NCBI GenBank assembly: GCA_037127315.1
Contig: JBBBDQ010001688.1
Span: forward strand, 2,698,501-2,762,500
Length of the DNA stretch: 64,000 bases
Source of the DNA: Ascarosepion bandense
Taxonomy: Eukaryota; Mollusca; Cephalopoda; Sepiida; Sepiidae
Reading direction: 5' to 3'
Notes under the pieces: model-generated
Databases searched by the model: none
Told to the model about the DNA's origin: nothing
What the model saw: the letters and a program-made list of their open reading frames with translations, nothing else
Made by a program: the position numbers and the translations under genes
Part shown: one piece after another, positions 43,318-55,069 of the stretch
How positions within the stretch are numbered: the stretch's first letter is position 1
How the letters are laid out: each line of letters begins with the position of its first letter

Positions 43318-45299
43318 AACTTTTTCAGTGAACATTAATTTCTACAAATTCTTGTTATTCTTTCCTCTTAATAAATTACTATTTTAACATTCAAAATGTA
43401 TATTTTATTATTCTACTCTTCTGCACTAATTCTACAGATTCAAACCTACCGACAACCAACCTTCTGATGAAAACCTTCTGATGATGATAATTCAGCATAA
43501 AATCCTGTAAGTTCGGTTTAGTCTGACACAAAGGCCAAACATTAACCAGCTCCCTAACACTTCATATGTTTGTTTTGTTCCTTATAGGCTGGAAAAAAAA
43601 GTTGAATGTCCTGGTTGTGATGTACTTGTTTGGAGTATCATCAGAGTGTTGTATAATTTTCTTTTGAGTCAAAAAATAGCACACTCTGGAAAAATATGTC
43701 AGTAATGTATTTTTTGTATTGAAAAAAAAAAAAAAAAGATAAAGGGAGAAGTCAGTGGTTAGTATTATTGCTGTTAAAGATTTTGTGGTGGTTTTTGTTT
43801 GGAAAGCCTTGTTTTGCTGTGCATGGAATTTTTGTGTAGGCGTACATGATAGACACATGTTTGAAAGAGTAAAAAAAAATGCGACTACATAGCCAGAAGC
43901 TGTAAAAAAGAAAAAAAGATTAGGGAAAAAATTGTAGGTTTTTTAAAAGCTTAAGGTGTGTCCCCTAGAGACAGCTTTATTTTTTTTAGTAAATCAAGTG
44001 AGATGACCCAGATGTTAATCAAATGGAAGAATGGTGATTGTCCTGAATTGCCAGTCTAATATTGTGACTAGATTTTTACTACTCTCGTCCTATTGTGATA
44101 TTTGGTGCTTTCTTTATAAATATATTTAAGAATATTAATGAAGAATTGGGGGGGGAGTGTGACTTGTTTTGGCCTTTAGGATTGAAAGGGAGGATTATGC
44201 ATCATGAAGGAGAGAGGAAAAAGAAGTTTTTAAACTTTTAAATTTAAATTTTTTTAGACTTCACTTATCTAACAAAAACAGAAAAATCATTAATGTGTAT
44301 GAGGTACCTCCACACTCCACAGTACTCTTCTTTTTTTTTTTGGAGGGGGGGGGGTCATATACGTCTGTAATAAATTTTCTTAATTTTTATACATTTACAG
44401 TTATATACTTTCTTTAAGGTTTGGTATTATTGTGAGTATTGTCCTTTTTTTTTTTTTTAAAATCATCTGTTGTGTAGTTGTTATATATATATGTGTGTGT
44501 GCGTGTGTATCCAATTGTAAGTTTCAATAAAATTTCACCTAAAAATAAATTATATCTTTCAAACTGAAAACTTAATTTTATCATTTTACAAAGAAAATCT
44601 TCGGACTGAAATTTGAATTTTTTTAATTTTTTTTTTATTTCATTTGTATTTGACAAACTTAAAGGAAAAACCTTGGTAAAGAAAATTAAAAACAAATTTA
44701 TTTTTGACAAGTAAATTCTTGAAGAAGACCGAAGAATAAGAACAATGATAATTTTTTTTGTAACGTGTAATTCTCGTAGGAATCTATGTGATTTCTCCTT
44801 TTCCCTGCTGTCTGGGGTTCACTATTTTTATGCGTGTATAAAATATATTTATAAAAAATTATTTATTCTTGACAATTTAAATTCTTGAAGAAAAACGAAG
44901 AATAAGAACAGCGAAAGCTTTTTCATGTTGTTGGAAACTTGAGGTTTTTTGAAGAATTTTGAATGAAACTAAAATAAAATGAAACTAAAATAAAATGAAA
45001 CTAAAATAAAATGAAACTAAAAAAGTTATTTCTTTCGCTTTGTACTTTGTGTTGTTGTTCGTGTGTTAATCAACAAATTATCCTGGTTAGAGACAGTTGC
45101 TTTTTTGAGAAGCTTACAAAAACTAAGTAAAAAAAAAAGTACCTTCTTCAAGTTGAGGACTTACGGTATGTAAATATTATTTATATTCTTTTGTATTTGT
45201 TTGTAAAAGTCTAAATGTTATTCCAAAATTTTCTGAAAATTTTAAATCTGTCCTTAAGTGCCGAGCTGCCTTTGTTTGAGATATCCACGTTTAAGTTGG
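43318..45299. other. AT-rich spacer with simple repeats
   Basis: No gene recognised. Contains homopolymer runs (A at 43721-43737, G runs at about 44149 and 44345-44354), a phrase TTCTTGAAGAAGACCGAAGA at 44717 repeated as TTCTTGAAGAAAAACGAAGA at 44882, and the 16-bp tandem array at 44963-45020. Confidence 0.6.
44963..45020. repeat. Tandem repeat, 16-bp unit, about 3.6 copies
   Basis: ATGAAACTAAAATAAA repeated with a perfect 16-bp period. Confidence 0.95.
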
Positions 45300-46490
45300 T
45301 TTCAGTAAAATTATAATGTCTTTCACGGACCTGAAGGAGACTCGAACCACCACCTTTAAATTTGTTGTTTTTCATTTGGTTTTTTGTTTTAGCGCCGTCT
45401 TAGTGATTATTACATAAAGTTTCCGATTATCAAAAAAATTTGTAAAACTTTTAAACAATTTTAGGAAGGGGTGCTCACTTTCTCATACAACGTTATTAAA
45501 TCGATCTTCCATTTTGGAACCACTCGCGTTGGGTGGCTTTGTTTTGGGTTTTTTTTTTTAATGACAAGTTGTTGCTCTTGTTTTTGTCTTTTTAAAGTTT
45601 TCTTTAGTTCTTACGATGTCATCTTCCTCGGAAACACCAAGAACGGCTTTATTAAAATTTCGCAAAGGATTCAGTAGTTGAATATGCGCAAACAAAAAAG
45701 TTAATTGCACAGGATCGATTTACTAAGCCTTTAAAGTAAATCGATCCTGTGCAATTAACTTTTTGTAGTATAAGGATGAAAAACTGAGCCCCTCCCTCTT
45801 AAAATTGTTTACTTTAAATGTTGAAATTTTTACAAATCTTTTTGTCAATCGAAAAGTTTAGGGTTTAATTGATAAGATTACACTGAAAAAAGTTTTTTTA
45901 AAAAAATTGAAAATATCAACCAACTTCCAGGTGGTCGTAATGTCGCACTGGCGAGTTGTTCCAAAATGGAGGATCGATTTAAACTGAAGTTGGATGAAAA
46001 ACTGAAACCCCTAAAATTTTTCAATTTTTTTTTTCAGTCGGAAAATTTAGGCTGTAATCAAAAAGATTGCACTGAAAAAAGAAAAATAACAAATTTAAAG
46101 GTGGTGGTAGTCTCCTTCAGGTCCGCCATATGACTTTCATTAAGTTAAGAAGTGGAAAACTTTAAAAAAAAAAGCTCGCATAGTGGTGCTCAGTTTCTCA
46201 TACAACATTCTAGTAAATCGATCCCCCAAATTGGAAACACTCGCTTTGGTGACGAATTGTCCCCGCCCCCGCTTTTTTTCTTTTTAACTTTTAGGAAATT
46301 AATGAAAAAGACCATTTTGGGGGGTACCGATTTACTAGAACGTTGTATGAGAAACTGAGCACCCCCTAAAATCTTTGAATATTGATTTTTTTCCCTCCCA
46401 AATTCTTTTTGATAATCTGAACGTTTGGGGTCTATCGATAAGAATGTACTGAAAAAATCAAAAACATTAGGAGTGAGTACAGGTCCGCCA
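45300..46490. repeat. Cluster of nested inverted repeats (foldback elements)
   Basis: A module of about 50-70 bp (GTGCTCAGTTTCTCATACAA, then a TAAATCGATC core, then CCATTTTGGAACCACTCGC) occurs five times in alternating orientation: + at 45471-45530, - at 45735-45805, - at 45958-46017, + at 46184-46244, - at 46314-46371. The outer ends also pair: ACCTGAAGGAGACTCGAACC at 45332 is the complement of GTAGTCTCCTTCAGGTCC near 46105. At the centre is the perfect palindrome 45695-45764. No open reading frame. Confidence 0.85.
45695..45764. repeat. Perfect 30-bp inverted repeat with 10-bp spacer
   Basis: AAAAAGTTAATTGCACAGGA...TTTACT at 45695-45724 is the exact complement of 45735-45764. It is the centre of the larger foldback cluster. 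Confidence 0.95.
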
Positions 46491-47448
46491 ATAAAATAAA
46501 AAAGGGAATGGCAAAAATTGACATATTCATGTTATATTGTTGGAAACTTGACATTTTCCGAGAATTATCAATGACGAGGTTAAAAATAAAAAGAAGCTAA
46601 TTTTTGTTTTGCTTTTTCTTTCACATATAATTTCATAAAAATCTGTAGTGTCAGATCATTACGTCGGATTTTTTTTTTTTTTTTGTGAGAAAATATGAGC
46701 CTCGGTCAAGTTGTCTACTTGGAAACACGGTAGGTAGAGAGATTCTTATATTATTACGTAAATCTTTTTCTTTGACTGTTACACTGGCCTGTAAAGGATT
46801 TTGATGGGTTGAATATCGGAATGCTTGTTGAGTGTATGATGAAGAAATGGTTGAATTAGGCTGCATTGTGTTCTTTCCAAAAATCCTTGAACAAATAATG
46901 GTATACGAAGCAAGAGTTTATGCAATAAAGTAATAATAAATTTTATGCAAAGATTGAATTTGAAAGTGATAAATCGGCAAGGAAGGAGTGTCGAAAAGAT
47001 GAAGATTGACTGATTTAATGTGTACACAAAGATTTAGTCGACTATGGAATGTCGACAGGAAAGGTGTAAGAATAAGAAAGTTCAATTTAGATAAAGTCTC
47101 AGTGAGAAAGTTCCAATAAGTGTACGTAATGAAAGATGTATTAACAGAAATGTTAATAACCGAATATTGTAGATAAAAATATGGAGTTACGTATTTTGAT
47201 ATAGAATTACACATGAACATTTTTTACCTTTTAACTTGTGTTGTAAGTTTGTTTAAACTTCACTTTTTAAGATTACTAGAAAATAATTCGTACAAGTAAT
47301 GAATACTTTAAATAACTCTTATATTCGTTAAAAGATATCGACCAACAAGAAGGTATAAGTGTTTGTAACAATAATAGTGATTACGAGAAAAATTAAACTG
47401 AAAGTCAGCGATTTGCTTGTTTGGAGAAATAGACAAAAGTTCTCGCTT
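46491..47448. other. AT-rich spacer, nothing firm
   Basis: Minus-strand open frames overlap here in different frames (46651-46866, 46779-47027, 46918-47220), none with a recognised domain or clear splice sites. A T run lies at 46670-46684. Confidence 0.5.
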
Positions 47449-47754
47449 GTTGGGTTGTGGTGCATTGGATATCGGCTCGGAACGAGAAATCGGTGAGTCG
47501 AGTTCGAATTCCAGCTGAATTCACTGCATTCACTTACGCACAAATACTCTTGGGAAAGGTATTAATCCGTCTATTCCTTCTAGTTATGGGTTAAATAACA
47601 GGACAGATTGGGTTCTATAGCCTTGGTCGGCAACCAGTCTACCAGAAAGCTATGGCAACCTACTGCGTGATAATCTTCTGTCCAGTTAGTCATGTCTCTT
47701 TCGAGACATGATCGCCCAAGTGTGTATCACGTATGGCACTTAACTGACTGACTG
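47449..47754 (+). mobile_element. tRNA-derived SINE, near full length
   Basis: About 306 bp. The head contains a box A-like TGGTGCATTGGATATCGG and a box B-like GAGTTCGAATTCC, the internal RNA polymerase III promoter of tRNA-type SINEs. The body has GGGAAAGGTATTAATCCGTC and GGTTAAATAACAGGACAG, and the tail carries a hairpin CATGTCTC-TTTC-GAGACATG followed by CACTTAACTGACTGACTG. Two other copies are at 23551-23813 and 1848-1930. It has no protein-coding capacity and would need LINE enzymes to move. Confidence 0.85.
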
Positions 47755-47759
47755 TCGAA

Positions 47760-47885
47760 ATGAGGGAACGAAGAATCCTAATAGGCACTGTAGAAAATAG
47801 TGTTCGTGATGCGCGCGAAATTGAAGCCGGACTAGTAAAATGTTCAGATGAAAAACTAGCGTGGATTCGTTATGAAGCCGAAGGT
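47760..47885 (+). other. Orphan open segment between a SINE and a Tx1-like LINE
   Basis: An ATG-initiated frame right after the SINE reads MRERRILIGTVENSVRDA and goes on EIEAGLVKCSDEKLAWIRYE before running into the LINE 3' end. Composition is less AT-biased than the flanks and looks protein-like. No splice site or domain was identified. It could be a piece of a host exon or of an older element. Low confidence. Confidence 0.25.
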
Positions 47886-48257
47886 TCAATATTTATTTCT
47901 GTAAAGAATACAAAAATTATGGCACAAAGCCGAAAAGGGGATGGGTAGGGGGTGGTACACACTTAACTATCCTATAACTAGCTAAACACTATCACAACCC
48001 AATCACACATTACAATTTACACATTCACCAGAAGAACCCATCCATCAGCTCCTAATCCTTCATACACCACAATGCCACAAATTTACAAGGGGCACCTAAA
48101 AATGGGGGAAAAACCCATGACAATAAAAATTTATTTATATACAATATAAAATATAATTTAAAACATTTAATGAAAAGATGAAATGATGGGAGGGGGATGA
48201 ACCCAAAAACAAACCAAAAATACAACAAATCTTTTTAAACTAAAATAATAAACAACG

Positions 48258-51200
48258 TTAGTAAGACCCATCTGTCCCAGAAAAAAGAGTGGCCTCTGTA
48301 TTCCGCCAAATGGCAAAATCAAGAAGCACACTCGCTAAGGGAGTGGGGATGGGGTAAAAACTTAATGGAATGGGACAATCAAAGACTGAACCAGCCGAGA
48401 TAAAAGGAGGCCAAAACAAACTGGGGAGGTTGGGAATCTCGACTTGGATCATAATAAAAGAGAAAGCCGGGTACAGACTAGGAACACATTCATTCACATT
48501 AACTAGGTACACAAAAGAGAGCTACCTTAACCAGGGAAGTGTTCCAAAGGAATCCACCCTGATGTAACCAGCAGATCTAAAAGAGGAAATCAAGTCTAGC
48601 CCTGTTCACGCGAACGAGGCTCGCCACATTTACCCACCTTTTGCTGATGTCTGTCGAAGTCAAACGTTTCCAATCAGTTCTAATCCTTATTTTTAGCTGA
48701 TGCTCAAAATATCGGATCAGATCCTGATGTGAAAGATGCAGACCTCGCAAGACTTCCTCTGTTCACATCGTCCAAATCACCATTCGAGCCGTGGCTAGCA
48801 GCAACAGAAACACCAATACTCTTCATCCCAGAAAACAGGCGACACATTGTTGCAGGCAAATGCATGATCAATGAGCACAAGCTCTCGTGGTACGATACAA
48901 GCAGTCAACTCACCGACACAGTCCCATAGAGGGCAAACCCGTCAACAATGGTAGAAGGCGTGCGAAGCCGTTTCTTCCAAGCCAAGGTTGCAGAGTTCAC
49001 AATCTGGCAAATCCGCCAGGCCCCATATGAAGGCCTTGTCATTGAGAGGCAACCGATTTCGAGCCAATCATCAGGTGAGCGAACACTCAGAGTTGCTGAG
49101 ATAATCAGTACCTGGCGCCCAAGACCAGAACAAGCAAATCTCATCCTCCGACAAGTGGAGCACATCACGTAATGAATCCTTCGCATCGCCCTCCACTAAC
49201 CCACGATAGAAGACTCTCCAAGGAGAAAACTTGATCGCTCTCAAGGCTTACGGCACTGCCTTGAGATGGGAGAAGTGATAGTAAGGCTAGGGAACATGTC
49301 CCTCACTATCCCTCTCAGCAATGAATCTTCCAAAATCGCTCGCCTGAGAAAAACCAACCTTGATGCAACCTTATGGCCCATCAGGTACGGCATTCCCAGA
49401 CCACCATGACACAGACGTTGGTAACAGACACGTTTGTCAACGTACGTAGTGTTTGCATCCTCTCCACAGAATAGAGAATAGCAAACACTCAATCGCCTCC
49501 CTACGCCATTTACAAAGTGGAAGTACTGACAACTGGTAAAGGATAATGGGAAAGCCATATGTACCTCAGCCAAACGTTTTAAAGACAAATTCCTTCGATG
49601 CCAAATTTCAGCCGACGTGCCAACCTTTGCCAGTACTTCAGACAAATTTTTCTTCAACTGGAGGTCGAGCCCAAACCACACTCTAAGAATGAGGACAGAG
49701 CCGTCCTTCCAGGCTCCTATCCACAGGCCGGAAGACTTGTTGTGGTTAATCTTGGCCCCTGTCACCTGTTTGTACCATTCATGCACCTTCTGTACCACCT
49801 CAATGACACTCCGGGAGGACATTAAGTAGTGACATCATCGGCATACGTGGAAACCCTGGCTCAAGCACCACCAGGGACAGCGATTCCACGTAGAACCGGA
49901 CTGCATGCCCTGGCCCTCAGCTGGAGAAGGAGGGGCTCCAACGCCAAATCATAAACTAGGGGCGACAGTGGACAACCCTGTCGGACCGACCTAGATAGTG
50001 ACAGGACACCTGACAACTTTCCGTTCACCTGTACCACAGCCGTGGGGGATTGATACAGGAGGCTAATCCAGTGGCAGAAGTTGGTTTTGAATCCAGCAGC
50101 CTGCAGGACAGCCACCAGGTAAAGATAGACAACCCTATCAAATGCCTTGGACTGATCCAAATTGATCAGCGCTGCTTGCTCATAGTCTTTTATCCCCTCT
50201 ATGATCGTGCATATCAGATGCAGGTTGCTCTGAATTGTTCGGCCGTTCACAACACATGTCTGCTCAGGTCCCAACAGAGACTCGGCAACTAATTGCAAAT
50301 AATTTTGCAAGATCTTGGCCAAGATCTTTAACTCTTTGTTTAGCAGAGTTATGGGCTGGTAACCCTTTAACTCCTTGCCTTTTCTTAACAGTGTGATCAC
50401 ACTCCTGGTGAACCAGTTGGGGATGGACCCCTGCCGGAACCAGTTGTTGAACACGACAGTCAAAATCAGGACAAAGACGTGCAACAGCCTCAAGTACAAT
50501 TCATAGGGCAAATCATCGAGACCTGGCGATTTGCCTCTGCCGACCTTCTTCAAAGCCGCGTAGACTTCGCCCTCTGTAATCTCTCCCTCGCAGCTAGCTG
50601 CATCAGCCGGCAAAAGCCAGGGGAAATCAGCCAAATAGCTGCAAGACTCCTCATCACGGAGACCAGGCTCCTTGATGAACAGGACTTCGAAATGCTGCCG
50701 AAATGCCTCGCACATATCGTCAGTCGACCGAAGAGTATGCCCCTCCGGATTGCGAACCTCTCGAATGTACTAGTTGCCGCCTCGGTGAATCTCTTCTTTG
50801 CGCAGTTCTGCGCCCATGTTCACAGCTTCGGAAGACATCTCGCTTAACCTATGTCTAATTACCTGGCCCATGTAACGATCACTATTTGACTGCTCCACGG
50901 CCTCCTTAGCTATGGCTATCTCTAGGGGATCCCCACCAGCCACCGCCCGGGAGTAATTAGCTGTAAGTGTCTTCACTTTGTCAGCCTTATCTAGTTTGAG
51001 CCGTTTGCTGAACTTGGTGGTGAAAGACTTAATACTACACTTAAGATTCTCCTACCACTTATTCCCAATGACTCCCCCATTTAACACCTGCTGCACTAAG
51101 TTAATTAACTGGCACCGGAAGTCCCGCCTGTCCAGTAAGGACATGTTGAACTTCCAGTAACCAGCCATAATAAAATAATAAACTGCAACCAGTCAAAACG

Positions 51201-51506
51201 CATTGCTTTTCACTGCAATATTGACCACAATCAGCCGGCCCTCGGCACCGGGATAGACAAGATCCACCTTCACGTCCAGGGTACGCTTAACCAGCAAAGA
51301 AACCCTTCTGGCCTGCCAGTTCCCATATGCTGAATAGACGACAAAGTCGTTAGAAAGCACACAGGCATCGGAAACTCTTCAACAGCTCCCTGTATGAAAG
51401 TCCACATCTTAAGATTGCCCCCGGTATTTCTTACGAGTGTCAAAACTTCGGGGGCTTGTGGGAAGTTAGTTGGGTCCTCGACCGACTTGCCATCGATCGA
51501 GATCAA
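48258..51506 (-). pseudogene. Tx1-like LINE ORF2: endonuclease, reverse transcriptase, C-terminal region (copy C)
   Basis: From right to left: degraded endonuclease (51160-51506, with SAYGNWQARRV-like sequence), then a long open RT frame 49861-50715 with GKSPGLDDLPYELYLRLL, KGYQPITLLNKELKILAKIL, ALINLDQSKAFDRV (motif A), and SGVLSLSRSVRQGCPLSPL (motif B). Next is STYADDVTT (motif C, Tyr-Ala-Asp-Asp intact, near 49840) followed at once by a stop. The C-terminal domain runs through 49241-49822, 48905-49186 and 48258-48512. This enzyme copies LINE RNA at the nicked target. Confidence 0.85.
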
Positions 51507-51567
51507 TAGTGGCCTTAGGAGAGTTCTTTTCTATCCACCCTACAAATGTCTACTCTTTTAAAAATAT

Positions 51568-52867
51568 TCAGCTTTTTCTTTTTTGGTGTTTCAGTTTTTG
51601 TGTCCGGCTGGACATCTTCAGAGGATGGGTTTTCTTGTTGGGAGGGAGTTGTTTCTGTTTGGGAAGAGGGTTGGGAAAGTGATTTTTCCATTGAGGAGGA
51701 AGGTGTGGGGGAAGATCTAGAAATGTTTCTAGTAGGGGAAGCAGAATGACTTCTCTCCGTAGGCGGGTACTCCTGATTGGCGATGCAGGGGCAGACTGGG
51801 CCTTGTGAAATCTACGTTCCCTCCTGCCATGTTCCTCCACTTTTCCTTTTTTTTGCACCATTTCTTCTTCCTCCTCCCGTCCTCTCTTCAAAGATGAGGA
51901 ACGTGGAGGAGGGATTTCCACAACCTCCATTTCTTGGTGTTGTTGTTGTTGCTGTTGCTTAGCCTCTTTTTGTGGCTTATTCTTTGCTGGGGATGGAAGT
52001 TTCTCCGGTTGAGGAGCGGGGGAAGCTAACTTCTTCCCCTTCCTAACCACTCCTTTTGATCGTCTTTTGCCTCGGCTTCTTTTGTTTTCGGGACTGGCAT
52101 TGGTGTCACCGGTGTTGCTGGTGTTTTGATTTCAGTGTGTTTTCATGAGGGGCACATTTTGGCAACATGGTCTGCCATTCCGCAAAGCCAACAATGCGGC
52201 TTTCACCCCTCCACCGCCACAAACAGTTTCCGGCCTCCACAAATTAGGACATCAGGCATCCTCAAGAAACTGGGCCTGTCCACCCCTATGTACCCCACAG
52301 CATCCTCCGTGGGTATGCTCACTTTACTGTTGACACGGGCTATCTCCTCCACTGCTCCAAACTGGGCAAAGTAAGCCCCAATGTGGTCATTCAAGAATGA
52401 GAACCGGGTACGTCTCGTGCCCATGTACTCCATTTGGAGCCTAATTCCCTTTGCCGTCAATGTTGTGCCAGCCAATTTTTTGGCCTCCGCTTCCGTGCTA
52501 AGAAGAACGTCCCACATAGCATGAAACCATCACGCCAGCACTTGGGGACAATTTTCAGGCATTTCAGGACCTCCTCCATGTTTTCCCTGCTGATGCCCAC
52601 AAACTTACGCGTTTTTGGGTCCAACGTCAACAGGGAGATTGTTCTCGGAGATATTACATCACTAACTTCAGGAATGAAAATGAGTTCATTTCCCACAATG
52701 TATTGCTTAAATTTCTCCTGCAAACCTTGGTAATACGTGGCGTCCTTTTTTGCAGGAAAGTTGTTCCATACCAACAGCAGAGAAGTCACCCTCAGCATAC
52801 CCATGAAAGAAGTAGACGGCTGGGGAGACGAAGCCATAATTGACCTTGCCCCCTCACAACACAACAT
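51568..52867 (-). pseudogene. Tx1-like LINE ORF1 (copy C)
   Basis: Pieces in order: WNNFPAKKDATYYQGLQEKF (52457-52867), NDHIGAYFAQFGAVEEIARV and DRPSFLRMPDVLICGG (52203-52517), KPHCWLCGMADHVAKMCPS (CCHC zinc knuckle near 52170), then a Lys/Gln/Glu/Pro-rich tail (51568-52050) with a glutamine run from repeated CAA/CAG. One stop directly after the knuckle and at least one frameshift. RNA-binding chaperone role is inferred from the family. Confidence 0.8.
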
Positions 52868-52985
52868 TTTTTCAAAACAGTCCAGAAATCAAGGAGACGA
52901 GTAACAAAGACAAACAAAACACTGTAGACAAAACGAAAGAGTCCACGTAAAAATAAAAAAAAGACTGGAAGTTGAGGGTTCACTG

Positions 52986-53399
52986 GCGTTGAATGAAAAT
53001 CTGCTCCTTTAATACTTTCTGAGAATCAGAAAGTGGCTCCAGATCGACTTGTTGAATTTAGGCGCCAAAATATATCTTAGCCAATAATATGTTAGAAAAC
53101 ACATTATTAAACCGTGATTGGACTGTTCCAATAGATATCAGACTTAAAATAGGGTGGATAGCTTAGGCTAATCCAACAGGCCTATATTTTAAATATCTTT
53201 TTATGATTTACTTAGTTTTTTTTTTTTTTTTTTTTTACAAATTTGACCTTCAAAACAGTTGCAAATTACTTGTTTTTATTCCCTCCCTGAAATTGTCACA
53301 TGAGGTTGAGGGAATTATAAAAATCTTGATAATTATTACACCATCTCCTTTGTGGGCTTTGCCAAAAAAGGCTCATTAGGGCGCACTCTTTAAGTCTAT
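52986..53399. other. Spacer with E2F-like palindrome, CCAAT and T run
   Basis: Contains TTTAGGCGCCAAAA at 53057-53070 and CCAAT at 53081-53085, and a run of about 21 T at 53216-53236. No coding exon is seen next to the palindrome, so a promoter is only possible. Confidence 0.35.
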
Positions 53400-53890
53400 A
53401 AAATTAAAAAGGTAAGAATATTATCTTTTTTACCGTTTACTTCCAGATGTCATTGGTGGGGTGAGGGGTCATTAAATGACCATTATAAATCTTCCCCACC
53501 ACAACTGTTCTCCATTGTTCATCTGTGTCTTATTTCTTTGTATGGTCTTTCTGCTATATAACAATAATCCCATATGTTTTTTTTTAAATTCTTGACGGTA
53601 TTCTTCTTAGTACTGTGCCTAGTATAATTTCAGCAGCCATTCTATCTACAGGCATAACATCAGTCTTTACCCAATGTAAAATGGAATCTTCCAAAGCCCC
53701 TTAAATTTTATCTTGGATCTTTGTAAAACCTAACTTCGATACTGCGCTCATTTGTGGAATTGAATTTCTTTTGACGTATTTTATGTCAAAGACCATTAAT
53801 CTCATCACCCACCACAATATTCTCGATGTCGTGACTTTGTGTAATTCTTTTCTCAGATTAAACATAAATTCTGTTTATGAATACATGTAT
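53400..53890 (-). pseudogene. Gypsy-type pol fragment (RNase H end to integrase linker)
   Basis: The minus strand reads SRILWWVMRLMVFDIKYVKR (end of RNase H), then ALEDSILHWVKTDVMPVDRM and GTVLRRIPSR (linker before integrase). It resembles the pattern of the 22.3-24.4 kb element, but the linker sequence differs, so it is a different Gypsy lineage. Stops break it. Confidence 0.65.
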
Positions 53891-54102
53891 TTATGGCATG
53901 AGGCTTAAAGGGATATAAAAAGGCTGGTTGATACTGTCTATCCTACTATCCAACTCTCAACCCATTCACAATCACTTGAAGAAGCCATCCTTCTCCATCC
54001 CATCATGCACCATGATACCACATAATACCACATTTTCACAGGGAACATAATAAAACCCTCATGCTGATAAAAGTTTCTTAATTGGTATAAGTATTTTTCT
54101 GT

Positions 54103-54380
54103 TGTATGGGTAGGTATTTGAAGGCTATCACAATGCGTTTAGTAAAATAAAGGAAGGTAAAGAAGATGTTGGGTATTACGTATTTATTATTCATTAATAT
54201 TTCCAAATTAGAATCTCATCTTCAGAATGATAGGAGCGCTTGATTTCACGTCCATCCATTGAAGAAAAGATTCTGATCTGGAAATATTAATGAATAATAA
54301 ATAGGTAATACTTAACACCTTCTTTACTTTCCTTTATTATACTAAACACATTGCGATAGCCTTCAAATACCGACCTATAC
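54103..54380. repeat. Empty pair of Penelope-like inverted terminal repeats (foldback)
   Basis: Two arms of about 125 bp (54103-54230 and 54260-54380) are inverted complements with a spacer of about 30 bp. Each arm matches the outer half of the terminal repeats of the Penelope-like element at 17475-19422 (TATTTGAAGGCTATCACAATG; AAATAAAGGAAGGTAAAGAAG-like; ATTCATTAATATTTCC). No reverse transcriptase lies between them. Confidence 0.8.
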
Positions 54381-54419
54381 ACCTCATATACACAATGTTT
54401 CAAATTACAAAATTCTCCT

Positions 54420-54970
54420 TTTTTTTTTTTTCACATGAAATTAAAGAGTGGGGAGAAACCCAATTATCAAAAGAAAAGAAAATCTCTATTAATATTTTTT
54501 TTATCCAACCCACAAAATTAATAAGCTCACTCACTAAAGAAGAACAATGGAAATCAATTTGGGAGTGGGGATGGAAAAAAGGCTGGTCCAATGAAGATAA
54601 AAAACCAAGAATAAAAACCTGGGCAGATCATGAATCTTGACAAGGATTGTAATAAAAAAGAAAACCCAGAATGAAGCTGGAAACAAGTCACTCACACTAA
54701 CTCGGAGAACAAGAAACGCTATCTTAACCAGGGCTAGGAACCCCACCCACCCTGTTGTGACTAATAGAGACTAAAACATGAAATCAAAATTAGCCTGATT
54801 CACATGAACCAAGCTTGAAATACTTACCCACCTTTTACTGAAATCTGCCAAAACCTATTGTTTTCTGTCAGTTCATCTTCATCCTGAGCTGATGTCCAAA
54901 GAATCTAATCAGATCCCAGTGAAAACTGAGCTTGTTTTGTAAGATTTCCTTGCATCAGCCACACTACAGT
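54420..54970 (-). mobile_element. Old Tx1-like LINE fragment (3' part), copy D
   Basis: Aligns by eye with 48258-48760 of copy C: GAGTGGGGATGG, then AGAAAACCCAGAATGAAGCT-like sequence, ACTAACTCGGAGAACAAG, CTATCTTAACCAGGGCTAGG and TACTTACCCACCTTTTACTG. More diverged than copies B and C, so it is an earlier insertion. Confidence 0.7.
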
Positions 54971-55069
54971 CTTTCCACAAAGTTTTATAGTAAAATAATC
55001 TATTCTGTATACAATTTTATTGGATTACTTTTAAGATTTAGGATGGGTTTTTGGGATGTTCATATTTGA

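Larger units (their letters stand above)
47886..52985 (-). mobile_element. Tx1-like LINE, copy C, nearly full length
   Basis: Minus-strand element: 5' region near 52985, ORF1 (51568-52867), ORF2 with endonuclease and reverse transcriptase (48258-51506), and a 3' untranslated end finishing near 47886 with GGCTTTGTGCCATAATTTTT. It is the reference copy for the fragments at 24380-25310, 38894-42640, 43078-43300 and 54420-54970. Frameshifts and stops in both ORFs indicate it is no longer active. Assignment to the Tx1 clade rests on the CCHC ORF1 plus the RT/C-terminal pattern and is from family knowledge. Confidence 0.85.

Noticed and set aside
46651..47220. Three minus-strand open frames with protein-like stretches such as MQPNSTISSSYTQQAFRYST.
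   Set aside because: They overlap in different frames, have no clear splice sites, and show no known domain.
47454..47530. tRNA-like sequence with box A and box B.
   Set aside because: No cloverleaf with matching acceptor stem; it is the head of the SINE and not a tRNA gene.
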